DNA from: Leptospiraceae bacterium
Lineage (GTDB): Bacteria > Spirochaetota > Leptospiria > Leptospirales > Leptospiraceae
Assembly (NCBI GenBank): GCA_016711485.1
Contig: JADJSX010000023.1
Location: forward strand, 1,381,001 to 1,445,000
DNA: 64,000 nt
Direction: 5' to 3'
Shown here one piece after another: positions 1 to 9,196 of the stretch (position 1 is its first letter; each line of letters begins with the position of its first letter). Under the pieces are notes generated by a model. That model did no database searches. It saw only the letters and a list, made by a program, of their open reading frames with translations, and was not told the DNA's origin. The translations under genes and the position numbers were made by a program.

Positions 1-546
1 CGTTCTTCCAGTTCTTGTTGGGTTTTTATTCCCATCCCTACAATGACAGCTTTTTGTAAATATCTTCCGTAACTAGGCGCATCTTTTACTTTAATTTTAT
101 CGAGCCCAAGGGATATAGCGTTAATTTCATCTTCGAATGTATAACCCGGTCCACCAGATCCATCTCCTCGTGGACATCCACCTTGAATCATAAATCCTGC
201 AATGACTCGGTGAAAATTCAGTCCATTGTAAAAAGGCTTTTTTACTTTTCCGGTAGCTGAAACAAACTCCTTTTCTCCTTGTGCTAGGTCTATGAAGTTT
301 TGAACAGTCAAGGGCGCATTTTCATGAAAAAGTTCGAGGATTAGGTTTCCTTTGTTTGTTTCCATTATGGCGAAAATAGTTTTTTTGTCGGGTAATGCGA
401 TATTCGAATCATCTTTTTTTCGAACGACAACATTTACTTTTGCATATTCGGACGGTTGATACGACGCTTTTTGAAAAGATTTATCTCTACAAAATGCAAT
501 TTGTGAAGATAGGGAAAATAAGATTACTAGTTTGATGAAATTCATT
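1..546 (-). CDS. Cyclophilin-type peptidyl-prolyl isomerase, 3' end cut by window edge
   Basis: Reading the minus strand from an ATG at 546 gives an exported protein open to the window edge. It has a hydrophobic N-terminus ending in IAFC (a possible spirochaetal lipobox at Cys19), then a linker, then a cyclophilin domain from about residue 65 with the family motifs NFxDLA and FHRVIxGFMIQGG followed by GDGSGGPGY. Cyclophilins catalyse cis-trans isomerisation of prolyl bonds; this one would act in the periplasm or on a membrane anchor. It starts 20 nt after the argH stop on the same strand, so the two are probably co-transcribed. The C-terminus lies outside the window. Confidence 0.9.
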
Positions 547-566
547 TTTACCTCAAAGTGGGAAGG

Positions 567-1991
567 TTATTTTTCAGCCTGAAAACTTTGGCGTAAGTTA
601 GCAAGCGAATTTTCTGCTTTTACCAACTGTTCGTTTTGTCTTATGGAAGCAGTTCCGCCATATACGTTCTTTTTTTCGGTAGAATTTTTTAGAGAAATAG
701 CCTCTGTATAGTCATTTCCTGTAAAATGTTCTGAAATCAAAAGTCTTTCGGATTCTTCGATATCTACTAGTGTTTTGTTTTTATGAACACAGAGGGAAAC
801 TAACTTTCCAACGAGTTCATGTGCTTCTCTAAATGGAATTTTTTTATCGTTTACTAAAAAGTCAGCCAGATCTGTCGCAGTGGCAAAACCTTTGTGTAAC
901 GAATTTTGCATTTTTTCTGGATGAAATTTCATTTCGCGAATCATTTCCGTTATCCCCTCAATAGAAATTTTTACTTGGTCAACAGAATCAAAAAGAGAAA
1001 TTTTATCTTCTTGTAAATCACGATTGTAGGCGAGCGGAAGTCCTTTTAAAAGAATTAACAGATGATTTAGATTGGCAATTACTCTAGCTGATTTTCCTCG
1101 AATCAATTCTGCTATGTCGGGATTTTTTTTCTGAGGCATAATAGAAGAACCCGTTGTGAGAGAGTCTGGCAAAGAAATGAATCCAAATTCTACCGACGAA
1201 TAGATAATAATTTCTTCACAAAGTCTAGAAGCATGAACTAATATAAGGGACGCGGCAAATAAAAAGTTCAGTATATGATCTCTTTGGGAAACTGCATCGA
1301 TAGAATTTTCACTTAACTTCGGTAAACCCAACTCCTTCAATATAAGATTTCTATCTGTATTATAATTTACTCCCGCTAGAGCACCTGAGCCTAATACTAA
1401 AATATCATTTACTTCCAGAGTATGCTTTAGCTGTTTAAAGTCTCTTTCAAAAGCCCAGAAATATGCCAATAAATAGTGGGACGTACGAATTGGTTGAGCT
1501 ACTTGTAAATGAGTATATCCTGGCATTACAAGTTCTTTATTTTGTTTTGCCTTTTCGAGGATAACACCTAGTAATTGCAATATTGAATTTAATATTTCAT
1601 TTGTTTCATCACGAATAAATAGTCTAACGTCTTGTGCTACTTGGTCGTTTCTTGAACGACCTGTGTGAAGTTTTTTGCCTGCTTGTCCAATTAACGAAGT
1701 TAGGCGGTGTTCGATATGCATATGAATATCTTCCAATTCAGTTGTGTAGGTGAATTTTCCAGATTCAATTTCTGCTTTTATTTGTGTTAAACCTTTTATA
1801 ATATCATTTAATTCTTCATTGGATAAAATTCCAATTTTGTGTAAATTCTTTGCGTGGGCAATGCTTCCTGTAATGTCTTGTTTATATAGTCTTTTGTCAA
1901 AACTTACTGATTCCCCGATTCTTTCCATGATAGATGCGGCTTTAGTTTCAAATCTTCCGCCCCAGAGTTTTTGAGATTTTTCTTCTTGCAT
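567..1991 (-). CDS. argH: Argininosuccinate lyase
   Basis: The 474-residue product matches the full length of argininosuccinate lyase, which splits argininosuccinate into arginine and fumarate as the last step of arginine synthesis in the cytoplasm. The fumarase/lyase superfamily signature GSSIMPQKKNP lies near residues 281-291 and contains the catalytic serine loop. The N-terminus (LWGGRFE) and the HTGRSRNDQV motif near residue 110 are also typical of the family. The ATG at 1991 is the only sensible start. The cyclophilin gene follows 20 nt downstream. No damage is visible. Confidence 0.97.
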   Translation of the reverse strand: MQEEKSQKLWGGRFETKAASIMERIGESVSFDKRLYKQDITGSIAHAKNLHKIGILSNEELNDIIKGLTQIKAEIESGKFTYTTELEDIHMHIEHRLTSLIGQAGKKLHTGRSRNDQVAQDVRLFIRDETNEILNSILQLLGVILEKAKQNKELVMPGYTHLQVAQPIRTSHYLLAYFWAFERDFKQLKHTLEVNDILVLGSGALAGVNYNTDRNLILKELGLPKLSENSIDAVSQRDHILNFLFAASLILVHASRLCEEIIIYSSVEFGFISLPDSLTTGSSIMPQKKNPDIAELIRGKSARVIANLNHLLILLKGLPLAYNRDLQEDKISLFDSVDQVKISIEGITEMIREMKFHPEKMQNSLHKGFATATDLADFLVNDKKIPFREAHELVGKLVSLCVHKNKTLVDIEESERLLISEHFTGNDYTEAISLKNSTEKKNVYGGTASIRQNEQLVKAENSLANLRQSFQAEK

Positions 1992-2048
1992 AGTATTACT
2001 TTAAATTTAGAAATTGATTAGGTGTCAAGTGAAGAGAAAAATTGCCAA

Positions 2049-2070
2049 TAAGGCACGGAGACACAGAGGA
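2049..2070. repeat. Short dispersed repeat (family D), copy 1
   Basis: The stretch AGGCACGGAGACACAGAGG recurs at about 18783-18809 and, inverted, at 18988-19017. It is GC-richer than its surroundings. The 2020-2160 region otherwise carries no recognisable gene. Confidence 0.5.
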
Positions 2071-2172
2071 ACAGGGAAGGGAAAAAGTCCGGACTCTGAG
2101 TGAAATTTATTGCATTTTCATACAATAAATTTTTTTTTCTAATCTGCCGTTTTTAAAATAAAGGAAGTATTT

Positions 2173-2484
2173 ATGCAACAAATTAGTGGTTTATTAGTAG
2201 CACTTGTTTTTATAGTTTTTTTGTCATTTTTTTTGGCGGTGGGGTTTATCAGTCTTATCTGCTATTCGTATTTTTATTTTAAATACAAATCTTGGAAGTA
2301 TTTTAAACGCTGTTATCTGTTTACACTTCTAGGCGGATGCGTTGGGATTTTTATTACTTACGTTCTCCTTCCTAAGACTTTAAATTCACAGGTGATTCCT
2401 TATTCTATTCTATTCGCATGTATGCTTGCCGGTGGGTTTGGTGGTCTTATGGGAAAGAGGATTCCCACGGATGGACAGCGATAA
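2173..2484 (+). CDS. Small membrane protein of unknown function
   Basis: A 103-residue protein with a good Shine-Dalgarno (AAGGAAG, five bases before ATG). It has three or four hydrophobic segments: about residues 5-33, 48-66 and 74-93, the last ending in a glycine-rich GGFGGLMG motif. I do not recognise a family. It stands alone between the divergent argH and the downstream pepN. An inner membrane location is inferred only from hydrophobicity. Confidence 0.6.
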   Translation: MQQISGLLVALVFIVFLSFFLAVGFISLICYSYFYFKYKSWKYFKRCYLFTLLGGCVGIFITYVLLPKTLNSQVIPYSILFACMLAGGFGGLMGKRIPTDGQR

Positions 2485-2801
2485 AAGAAGGATGTATTGG
2501 TTCGGCGATTTACAAGTGGTCAGAGATATTACAAGATTGTATTCGAGTTTTTGTCTAAGTAGTTTTGGTGATGTACTAAATACCGCTTCCTTTATTCATA
2601 AGTGGATTCCTTACTATACTTTTACAATGGGTATAGGAAGGATAACGTATCTGAAAGGAGTTTGCTATTAACCGCAATCAGAAAACTAAGCCTGATACAA
2701 GGTAAATAGACTTGACTTGACTTCCTACTCTAACTTATTTGTACCAATGCTCGTTACAATTGAGCTAATAAAAATTATATTTCCTTTTTCTTGAGGCTTA
2801 T
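2485..2801. other. Intergenic stretch without a supported gene
   Basis: The only open frame here (2426-2671) overlaps the preceding gene out of frame, has no ribosome binding site and shows no family resemblance. I see no repeat or strong hairpin. The promoter of pepN is expected in the last 100 bp. Confidence 0.5.
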
Positions 2802-5417
2802 ATGCATACAGATAATACTACCAACCAACCGAAACGAATTTTTTTAAAGGATTACAAAGCTCCTTCGTTCAAAGTGCAAAGCATAGATTTATTTTTTAAC
2901 TTACACGAAACCAATACGCAAGTAAAAGCAATACAAAAGATAGAAAAATTAGAAGAGTCACCTTTAATGTTGGATGGGGAAAATCTAAAACTGTTGAGCA
3001 TAAAAATTGACGACAGAGAACTATCAAGTGCAGATTTTTTTATAAATGAAGAGTCTCTGTCTATAAAATCCGTTCCAGATTATTTTACTTTGGAAACAAT
3101 TGTAGAGATTAACCCTGAGGCTAACAAAGCCTGTGAAGGACTTTATTTATCCAAAGGAATCTTTGCAACTCAGTGTGAGGCGGAAGGATTTAGAAAAATA
3201 ACGTATTCTCTAGATCGTCCAGATGTCATGACAAGTTATACTGTATCTATTGAAGCAGATAAAAAAAAGTATCCTATATTGCTTTCGAATGGAGATTTAG
3301 TCTACAAAAAGAATTTACCCGACGGAAAACATGTCGCACTTTGGAAAGACCCATTTAAAAAACCAAGTTACTTATTTGCGTTAGTCGCCGGAGACTTAAG
3401 TATGGTTGAAGGAAATTTTATTACCAAATCTGGAAAAGAAGTGAAACTAGAAGTATATGCAACACATGGAAAACAGGACAGATGTTTTCATGCACTATCT
3501 TCTCTTCAAAAAGCTATGAAGTGGGACGAAGAACGATTTGGGCTTGAATATGATCTAAATCAATATATGATTGTTTCCATTGATGATTTTAATATGGGAG
3601 CAATGGAAAACAAAGGACTCAATATTTTTAACTCACGTTTGGTATTAGCCGATAGAGAGTCTGCAACGGATAATGATTTTTTGCGAATCGAATCTGTGGT
3701 TGCACATGAATACTTTCATAACTGGACTGGAAATCGGGTAACTTGTAGAAATTGGTTTGAGCTTTCTTTAAAAGAGGGGCTAACAGTGTTTAGAGACCAA
3801 GAATTTTCATCTGACTTACATTCTAGGGCAGTGGAAAGAGTAAAAAATGTTGATGGTCTTCGTGGTTCTCAATTTGCGGAAGATGCAGGACCTAACGCTC
3901 ATCCGGTTCGACCAGAAAGTTGTCTTTCGGTAGATAATTTTTATACATCTACAATTTATGAAAAAGGTTCCGAAGTCATTCGTATGATGTATACGATAGT
4001 TGGAAAAAAAGGATTCAGAAATGGGATGGATGAATATTTTAAACGTTATGACGGAATGGCTGTTACAATATTGGATTTTGCTGACGCAATTGCTACACCG
4101 AATAATGTTGATTTTACTCAGTTTCGATTATGGTACAGTCAATCCGGTACTCCTGAAGTCACTGTATCGGAAAATTATGATGCAACTAAAAAAGAATATT
4201 CACTTACTCTAAAACAGTTTTGTAAACCTTCCGAAAAACAACCTAATAAAGTTCCATTTCATATTCCATTATTGGTTGGTCTACTTGATCCACAGGGAAA
4301 TGATTATAAATTGAATTCTAAAAATATCGTTTACAATTCTGATGGAAAAGCTCTTTTAAATTTAAAACTAGAAGAAGAAACTTTTTTATTTACTGATTTA
4401 GAGAGTAAACCGGTATTATCCTTAAATCGCGAATTTTCCGCTCCTATTAAATTGAATTGGAATGTGTCCCAAGATGAACTTTTACATTTAATCAAATTTG
4501 ACAGTGATAATTTTAATCGAAGAGAAGCATGTTTCAAAATGGTTTTGCAAGAGTTAAAAAGACTGATTAAAAATTACAAAACAAATCATACTCTCACACC
4601 AAATCCAGAGATAATTGACGCGCTTGGACATGTACTTTTGGATAAAAAAATTGATCCACAGTTTAAATCACTCATGCTTCAATTCCCGGGGGATGGAATA
4701 TTGGCCCAAGAAGAAGAAGTTTTAGATGCAAAAGTATTTGATTTAGCTAATCATAGTTTAACAAAAGCATTTGTTGATAAATATGAAGATTCAATTCTTT
4801 CATTATATAATTTTCATCATTCACAGGATTCGATTGGAGATCGTGCACTTAAAAATCATTTATTATTTCTTTTAGTCGAAGCAAATTATTCTAATTCTAT
4901 TCATATTGCTTTTGAACAATATACTAAAGCAAATAATATGACTGAAAAAATAAATGCGATAGTAGCTTTATGTAAAACAAATAGTAAAGAAAAAATGGTA
5001 GCATTAAGTGAGTTCTTCGATCGTTGGAAAGACGATTCTGTGGTATATAATAAATGGCTACAAGTTCAGGCTTCCTCTCGTGTGCACGATACTTTTGAAA
5101 TTGTTCAAAAAATCTCTATTACTCCTCCATTTAGTTTAGAAAATCCGAATAATATTTATTCGCTTATTTCTGTTCTCGCCGGAAACCATTTGGTTATGCA
5201 AAGAGAAAAGGAAAAAACATTTTCTTGGATTTGTGATAAAATAATTGAAATTGATAAAAAAAATCCACAAGTTGCGGCTAGAGTTTGTAATAACTTTAAT
5301 TTTGTAAAAAAATTTCCAGAGGATGTAAAAACTATTGCACAATCAGAAATTCGTCGGGTTTTAAAAACTGCTGGTTTGTCTAAAAATTCTCGAGAATTAT
5401 TAGAGGGTTGTGTTTAG
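2802..5417 (+). CDS. pepN: Aminopeptidase N (M1 family zinc metallopeptidase)
   Basis: The 871-residue product has the length and layout of E. coli-type PepN, a cytosolic aminopeptidase that removes N-terminal residues from peptides. The exopeptidase motif GAMEN is at about residues 266-270. The zinc site HEYFHNW is near residue 301, followed by the second glutamate in LKEGLT about 20 residues later. The start is preceded by GAGG. A long hairpin follows 22 nt after the stop codon. No neighbour suggests a specific role beyond peptide turnover. Confidence 0.96.
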   Translation: MHTDNTTNQPKRIFLKDYKAPSFKVQSIDLFFNLHETNTQVKAIQKIEKLEESPLMLDGENLKLLSIKIDDRELSSADFFINEESLSIKSVPDYFTLETIVEINPEANKACEGLYLSKGIFATQCEAEGFRKITYSLDRPDVMTSYTVSIEADKKKYPILLSNGDLVYKKNLPDGKHVALWKDPFKKPSYLFALVAGDLSMVEGNFITKSGKEVKLEVYATHGKQDRCFHALSSLQKAMKWDEERFGLEYDLNQYMIVSIDDFNMGAMENKGLNIFNSRLVLADRESATDNDFLRIESVVAHEYFHNWTGNRVTCRNWFELSLKEGLTVFRDQEFSSDLHSRAVERVKNVDGLRGSQFAEDAGPNAHPVRPESCLSVDNFYTSTIYEKGSEVIRMMYTIVGKKGFRNGMDEYFKRYDGMAVTILDFADAIATPNNVDFTQFRLWYSQSGTPEVTVSENYDATKKEYSLTLKQFCKPSEKQPNKVPFHIPLLVGLLDPQGNDYKLNSKNIVYNSDGKALLNLKLEEETFLFTDLESKPVLSLNREFSAPIKLNWNVSQDELLHLIKFDSDNFNRREACFKMVLQELKRLIKNYKTNHTLTPNPEIIDALGHVLLDKKIDPQFKSLMLQFPGDGILAQEEEVLDAKVFDLANHSLTKAFVDKYEDSILSLYNFHHSQDSIGDRALKNHLLFLLVEANYSNSIHIAFEQYTKANNMTEKINAIVALCKTNSKEKMVALSEFFDRWKDDSVVYNKWLQVQASSRVHDTFEIVQKISITPPFSLENPNNIYSLISVLAGNHLVMQREKEKTFSWICDKIIEIDKKNPQVAARVCNNFNFVKKFPEDVKTIAQSEIRRVLKTAGLSKNSRELLEGCV

Positions 5418-5431
5418 TATTTTTTCTCTAA

Positions 5432-5633
5432 TTATTAACTCACCTTACATTATCATTGCTTCTCAAAAGCTATGATAATGTAAGGTGAGCCCAACGTTCA
5501 AGTGATGTTTGCACCTAGCGGTGGGCTCGCTATCGCGGGTTATTGATATTATTAATTCATTAGCATTTTCTAATATTCTTTTGCTAGTATCGAGTATCAT
5601 AGTTTTCTATTTTTGCGTAAGGTCGGTTATTAA
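5432..5633. repeat. Element B, copy 1 (MITE-like, about 200 bp)
   Basis: The element begins TTATTAACTCACCTTAC and ends TTGCGTAAGGTCGGTTATTAA, an inverted pair of ends shared with copies at 38892-39060, 48488-48596 and the IS-split copy at 31066-32528. It carries no gene. Its right end lies directly against the ATG of the CrtI-like gene at 5634, so it probably provides that gene's leader. Confidence 0.75.
5439..5489. other. Long perfect hairpin inside element B copy 1
   Basis: CTCACCTTACATTATCAT pairs without mismatch with ATGATAATGTAAGGTGAG, and the loop adds a GCTT/AAGC pair. It follows the pepN stop by 21 nt. There is no T-run after it, so it is not a classical intrinsic terminator, though it could protect or end the pepN transcript. 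Confidence 0.6.
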
Positions 5634-7103
5634 ATGCAATTAAAAACTTCCGAAACAGATTTTATTGTAATTGGTGCTGGTTACGGTGGAGTAACCTCTG
5701 CCGGGCTTCTGCAAAACCGAGGATTTAATGTAAAACTTTTAGAGGCTCATAGTTTAATTGGAGGTTGTGCATCTTATTTCAAACGAAAAAACTTTCTTTT
5801 TGATGTTGGGGCGACTACTTTCAGCGGAATACTTTCACATCAGCCATTAGGCAGACTATTTCGTGAGTTAAATATTAATCCAGAACTTATAAAAATAGAA
5901 CCTGGAATGATCATTCAAATGGGTTCTAAAAAAATCATACGTTATTCTAATCCAAATCAATGGGTAAATGAGTTAAATAGACATTTTCCTATCCAAGGAA
6001 TTGACCGTTTTTGGAAAAGAGTTTTTACACTTGATAGACTTTCTTGGGAATTTATTTCACAAAATCAAAAAATTCCGCCTCGAAATTTAATGGATGTTTT
6101 CTCCCTTTTGAAATTTTCCAATTTGAATAAAGTGTCATTATTACCAAATATTTTTCGATCAGTAGATTCTGTCTTAAATTCAATGAATATTTACAATCAG
6201 GAATTTCGTAAATTTTTAGATGAGCAGTTACTCATAACTACCCAGAGCAGAGCAGACGTCGCACCTATGTTGACTGCGGCTATGGGACTTGCCTATCCAG
6301 CGGAAACCTATTACCCTATGGGAGGTATGTACAAACCTGCAGAATTGATTCTCGAAAAATTCAAAGAACTCGGAGGAGAATTAATTCTTAAAGAAAAGGT
6401 AATAAGAATTAGCCAAAAAAATGATGGTTACGAAGTTGAAACTAAAAAAGGTATTACCTATTTTTCAAAAGGGATTATATCAAATATTCCAATATGGAAT
6501 TTAGCAGAAATTACAGAAGGCAATATTCAAAAGTATTTTCTAAAAAAAGCGAAAAAATATCCTGAAGCACCCGGAGCGTTTACTGTTAATTTTGCGGTAG
6601 AATCAAAAGTTTCTTTAGATTCCCTATACTTTCAAATTCATACTAGAGCGAAAATTCCTTATTGTGAAGCAGGAGCATTTTTTGTATCTTTTTCGCATCT
6701 CAGTGATCGAAATAAATCGCCAGAAGGATTTAGAACAGTAACTATCTCTACTCATACGAATCCAAATGAGTGGATTGGATTATCAAAAGAGAATTATAAC
6801 CAAAAAAAAGAAATCACTTGTAAATTTATACTTTCTGAATTTGATTATGCTTTTCCAGAATTAAGTGAGGCAAATAAGATTTTTCCTCTAGCTGGCACAC
6901 CGGATACATTTGAGTATTATACTCATCGCAAAAATGGATTCGTGGGAGGAATTGCTCATTCAGTCCATTCAAATCTTTTGTTGATGACACCAAATATTTC
7001 CCCATTCCCGAACTTTTATCTCGCGGGTGATACAGTTTTTCCTGGGCAAGGTATTCCTGCGGTAACTCTAGGGGCTTTGAATCTTGTTAGTCAAATTCCT
7101 TGA
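5634..7103 (+). CDS. CrtI/phytoene-desaturase-like FAD-dependent oxidoreductase
   Basis: A 489-residue protein with an N-terminal Rossmann motif VIGAGYGG (residues 12-19), a further FAD motif with GGCAS at about 43-47, and a C-terminal AGDTVFPGQGIPAVTLGA segment that closes the FAD site. This is the layout of the carotenoid desaturase/isomerase-like amine oxidase superfamily. The substrate is unknown: no carotenoid synthesis gene is adjacent, so a carotenoid or another polyprenyl or retinoid-like substrate is only a guess. The ATG lies immediately after element B, and the only AAGG-like ribosome site is within that element. Confidence 0.8.
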   Translation: MQLKTSETDFIVIGAGYGGVTSAGLLQNRGFNVKLLEAHSLIGGCASYFKRKNFLFDVGATTFSGILSHQPLGRLFRELNINPELIKIEPGMIIQMGSKKIIRYSNPNQWVNELNRHFPIQGIDRFWKRVFTLDRLSWEFISQNQKIPPRNLMDVFSLLKFSNLNKVSLLPNIFRSVDSVLNSMNIYNQEFRKFLDEQLLITTQSRADVAPMLTAAMGLAYPAETYYPMGGMYKPAELILEKFKELGGELILKEKVIRISQKNDGYEVETKKGITYFSKGIISNIPIWNLAEITEGNIQKYFLKKAKKYPEAPGAFTVNFAVESKVSLDSLYFQIHTRAKIPYCEAGAFFVSFSHLSDRNKSPEGFRTVTISTHTNPNEWIGLSKENYNQKKEITCKFILSEFDYAFPELSEANKIFPLAGTPDTFEYYTHRKNGFVGGIAHSVHSNLLLMTPNISPFPNFYLAGDTVFPGQGIPAVTLGALNLVSQIP

Positions 7104-7258
7104 CTTTTTCTCAAAATATTTACTTGACGAAATTTTATTCTTTCCTTTCATAATTAACTTATCCCATTCAAAGAGTTTGAGTTATAGCAATCTTCAATAA
7201 AAAACATTCCTTTCTTTTCTTAGTTGTAATCCTTTTTACTATTTTAGTCTCCATCGGT

Positions 7259-8338
7259 GTGTTGGTCGCTAGAAAGCAAATGAATCGAACTAAGATAGAC
7301 AAAAAATTAGTAAAACCGAATCCAATTACTTTCTTACTTTGCGGATTTTCGGAGAATAAAGACATGAGTTTAGCTTTGTACGCTACTCTATTCCCAACAG
7401 AAAGAAAATTGGCGCTTTTTTTTATTAATCCTTTCATTAGTTTTGATGAGGAAAGATTAGAAAAAATGCCTGATCCTATGCAAACTCTAACCAAAGAGTT
7501 GGAATCTATTACAGATCACAAAGTAGATTATAAACTTTCTATTACAGAATCAAATTTTTTAAAAATCATTGATATATTAGGTGGATTACCAATATTCTTT
7601 GATCCCGGTTTAATTCGTAAAAATTCAGATAATTACGAAAGAAATATCGGGGAGTATTTGCTTTCTGGCGAGGAAATACGCGATTTTTTACGTTTAAAAA
7701 ATCCAGATAATCCTTCCGAGTATTTAGAGCGTTTATGGAGTCAGGAAACTGTTGCTTTGATTTTGTATGATCGAATTGTACAAATGCAAAAGGAAATGAA
7801 AAAACAATGGCTTCTTTTATTTGCAAATTTTTTTACTACGGATTTATTACCTGAAGAGTTTGTTTCAATTTTTAATTATATTCAGGAAGGTCACATTGTT
7901 ATTTATATTTCTGAAATGCCTGCAGAGCCAATTACCACTACCGACGGAAAAACTAAACGCCTTCAATTAAAAGTGAAAGAAGAAGTCGCAAGTATTGCTT
8001 ACAGTAAGTTCATTTCTGATTTACGCTCAGAAGATTTTGCTGATGGCGAATTTGCCCGAATCGAAATTTTAAACGGTACAGAAATCAATGGTCTCGCCAA
8101 GAGGGTTAAATCCGCATTAAACGAAAAAAGAATTAAAGTTCTATCTACGGATAATGGTTGGGCTTTAAATCAAGAAACCACAGTCATTATAGATCGTTCG
8201 GGTAACCCTGAATATGCTTATAAAGTAGCTGAAGTATTAGGAACAAAAAATATCAAACATATCATTGACAAAGAAGTTGGACTCGATACAACTATTCTTC
8301 TAGGAGAAGATTTTGAAATCAAACCCGGTAAAAAGTAA
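7259..8338 (+). CDS. LCP/LytR-type cell wall protein with LytR C-terminal domain
   Basis: The first canonical start is GTG at 7259, giving 359 residues. Residues about 20-215 look like an LCP (LytR-CpsA-Psr) domain and residues about 255-350 like the LytR_C domain (IEILNGTEINGLAKRV). LCP proteins are membrane anchored and move glycopolymers onto the cell wall. The same frame stays open upstream to about 7183 and there encodes a clear transmembrane helix (FLFLVVILFTILVSIGVLVA) but offers no ATG, GTG or TTG before 7259. The true start may therefore be a non-standard codon near 7186. rsfS overlaps its 3' end by 26 nt. Confidence 0.75.
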   Translation: MLVARKQMNRTKIDKKLVKPNPITFLLCGFSENKDMSLALYATLFPTERKLALFFINPFISFDEERLEKMPDPMQTLTKELESITDHKVDYKLSITESNFLKIIDILGGLPIFFDPGLIRKNSDNYERNIGEYLLSGEEIRDFLRLKNPDNPSEYLERLWSQETVALILYDRIVQMQKEMKKQWLLLFANFFTTDLLPEEFVSIFNYIQEGHIVIYISEMPAEPITTTDGKTKRLQLKVKEEVASIAYSKFISDLRSEDFADGEFARIEILNGTEINGLAKRVKSALNEKRIKVLSTDNGWALNQETTVIIDRSGNPEYAYKVAEVLGTKNIKHIIDKEVGLDTTILLGEDFEIKPGKK

Positions 8339-8864
8339 AAAAACAAAAGCAGAATCTAAAACAACAATCGAAGATTCTGTGGCGACAAAACCTTCCATTA
8401 CGAAGGAAAAAAAAGCTAAGACGACTAAAAAAACGAACCTTGAAGGAAAGTTATCCGATATTCCCCTCAAGGAAAAAAAAACATCTCCTGCCAAACCAAA
8501 AGATAAATCTATAAGCCCAGCTACAAAAAAAACTCTTAAAGAAATCACAAGCCATTTGCGTGAAAAAAAATGCGAAGACATTGTAATTATGAATTTAGAA
8601 GAGGTTAATTCTTATTTGTCACTATTTGTAATTGCAACTGTTTCTAGTCATACACAAGGAAAGGCAGTCGCAAGAGACCTAGAAAAGAAAATGAAATCTT
8701 ATAAACTAGGTGCTGGAAATACAGAAAAGAAAAACGCTCCGACAGAGTCTGGTTGGACATTACTTGATCTAGGTGAGATTGTAGTTCACATAATGACAAA
8801 AGAAACTAGGGCGTATTATGATTTGGATAAACTTTGGGGAGATGCTAAAAAAATAAGCCTTTAG
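8313..8864 (+). CDS. rsfS: Ribosomal silencing factor RsfS, with long basic N-terminal extension
   Basis: The last ~110 of 183 residues form an RsfS/Iojap domain (EDIVIMNLEEVNSYLSLFVI, then ESGWTLLDLGEIVVHIM). RsfS binds ribosomal protein uL14 and blocks subunit joining during starvation. The first ~75 residues are a low-complexity Lys/Thr/Ser-rich tail. Translation probably starts at TTG 8313, because AGGAGA lies six bases upstream inside the end of the LCP gene. The pair LCP-rsfS is a known gene order. The 3' end meets the convergent suf operon, overlapping it by 4 nt. Confidence 0.88.
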   Translation: MKSNPVKSKKTKAESKTTIEDSVATKPSITKEKKAKTTKKTNLEGKLSDIPLKEKKTSPAKPKDKSISPATKKTLKEITSHLREKKCEDIVIMNLEEVNSYLSLFVIATVSSHTQGKAVARDLEKKMKSYKLGAGNTEKKNAPTESGWTLLDLGEIVVHIMTKETRAYYDLDKLWGDAKKISL

Positions 8865-9196
8865 TCGTAAATTCCTAATTGCATCTTGGCATCTTCACTT
8901 GCCATTAGTCTTGGATCCCATTTGGGATTCCAGACTATTTCTACATTTGCATCTTTAATCCCGTCTACCTGTAAAGCTGCCGCTAATACCTGTGATTTTA
9001 GACTTGGGCCGGCAGGGCAAGCCATACTGGTAAACGTCATTTTGACGTTAGCTTCCTTATTTTCATTTACTTTGATGTCATAAATCAAACCCAATTCCAT
9101 GATAGATATAAAAAGTTCAGGGTCCTCAACCGGCAATATAGCTTGATAGACTGCTTTTTCTAGATCGTTTTGTAGTTCTTCCATTTTGATATCCAT
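8861..9196 (-). CDS. SufT-like MIP18/DUF59 iron-sulfur assembly protein
   Basis: A 111-residue DUF59 protein with the conserved cysteine in the segment FTSMACPAGPSL. The family (SufT, PaaD, MIP18) helps mature iron-sulfur proteins. The start was chosen at ATG 9196, whose A overlaps the sufU stop codon (TAATG); a longer frame to 9244 exists but would be embedded in sufU. It is the last gene of the suf operon, which supports the assignment. Its 3' end is convergent with rsfS. Confidence 0.85.
   Translation of the reverse strand: MDIKMEELQNDLEKAVYQAILPVEDPELFISIMELGLIYDIKVNENKEANVKMTFTSMACPAGPSLKSQVLAAALQVDGIKDANVEIVWNPKWDPRLMASEDAKMQLGIYD

Noticed and set aside
2080..2100. A shared GTCCGGAC-GAGTGA motif at 2087-2104 and 16328-16346 as a regulatory site
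   Set aside because: Only two short imperfect copies with unrelated neighbours; too little to support a function.
2426..2671. An 81-codon frame after the small membrane protein
   Set aside because: It overlaps the previous gene out of frame, with no ribosome site and no coding character.
5439..5489. Intrinsic terminator for pepN
   Set aside because: The hairpin is perfect but no T-run follows; it is also an internal part of element B.
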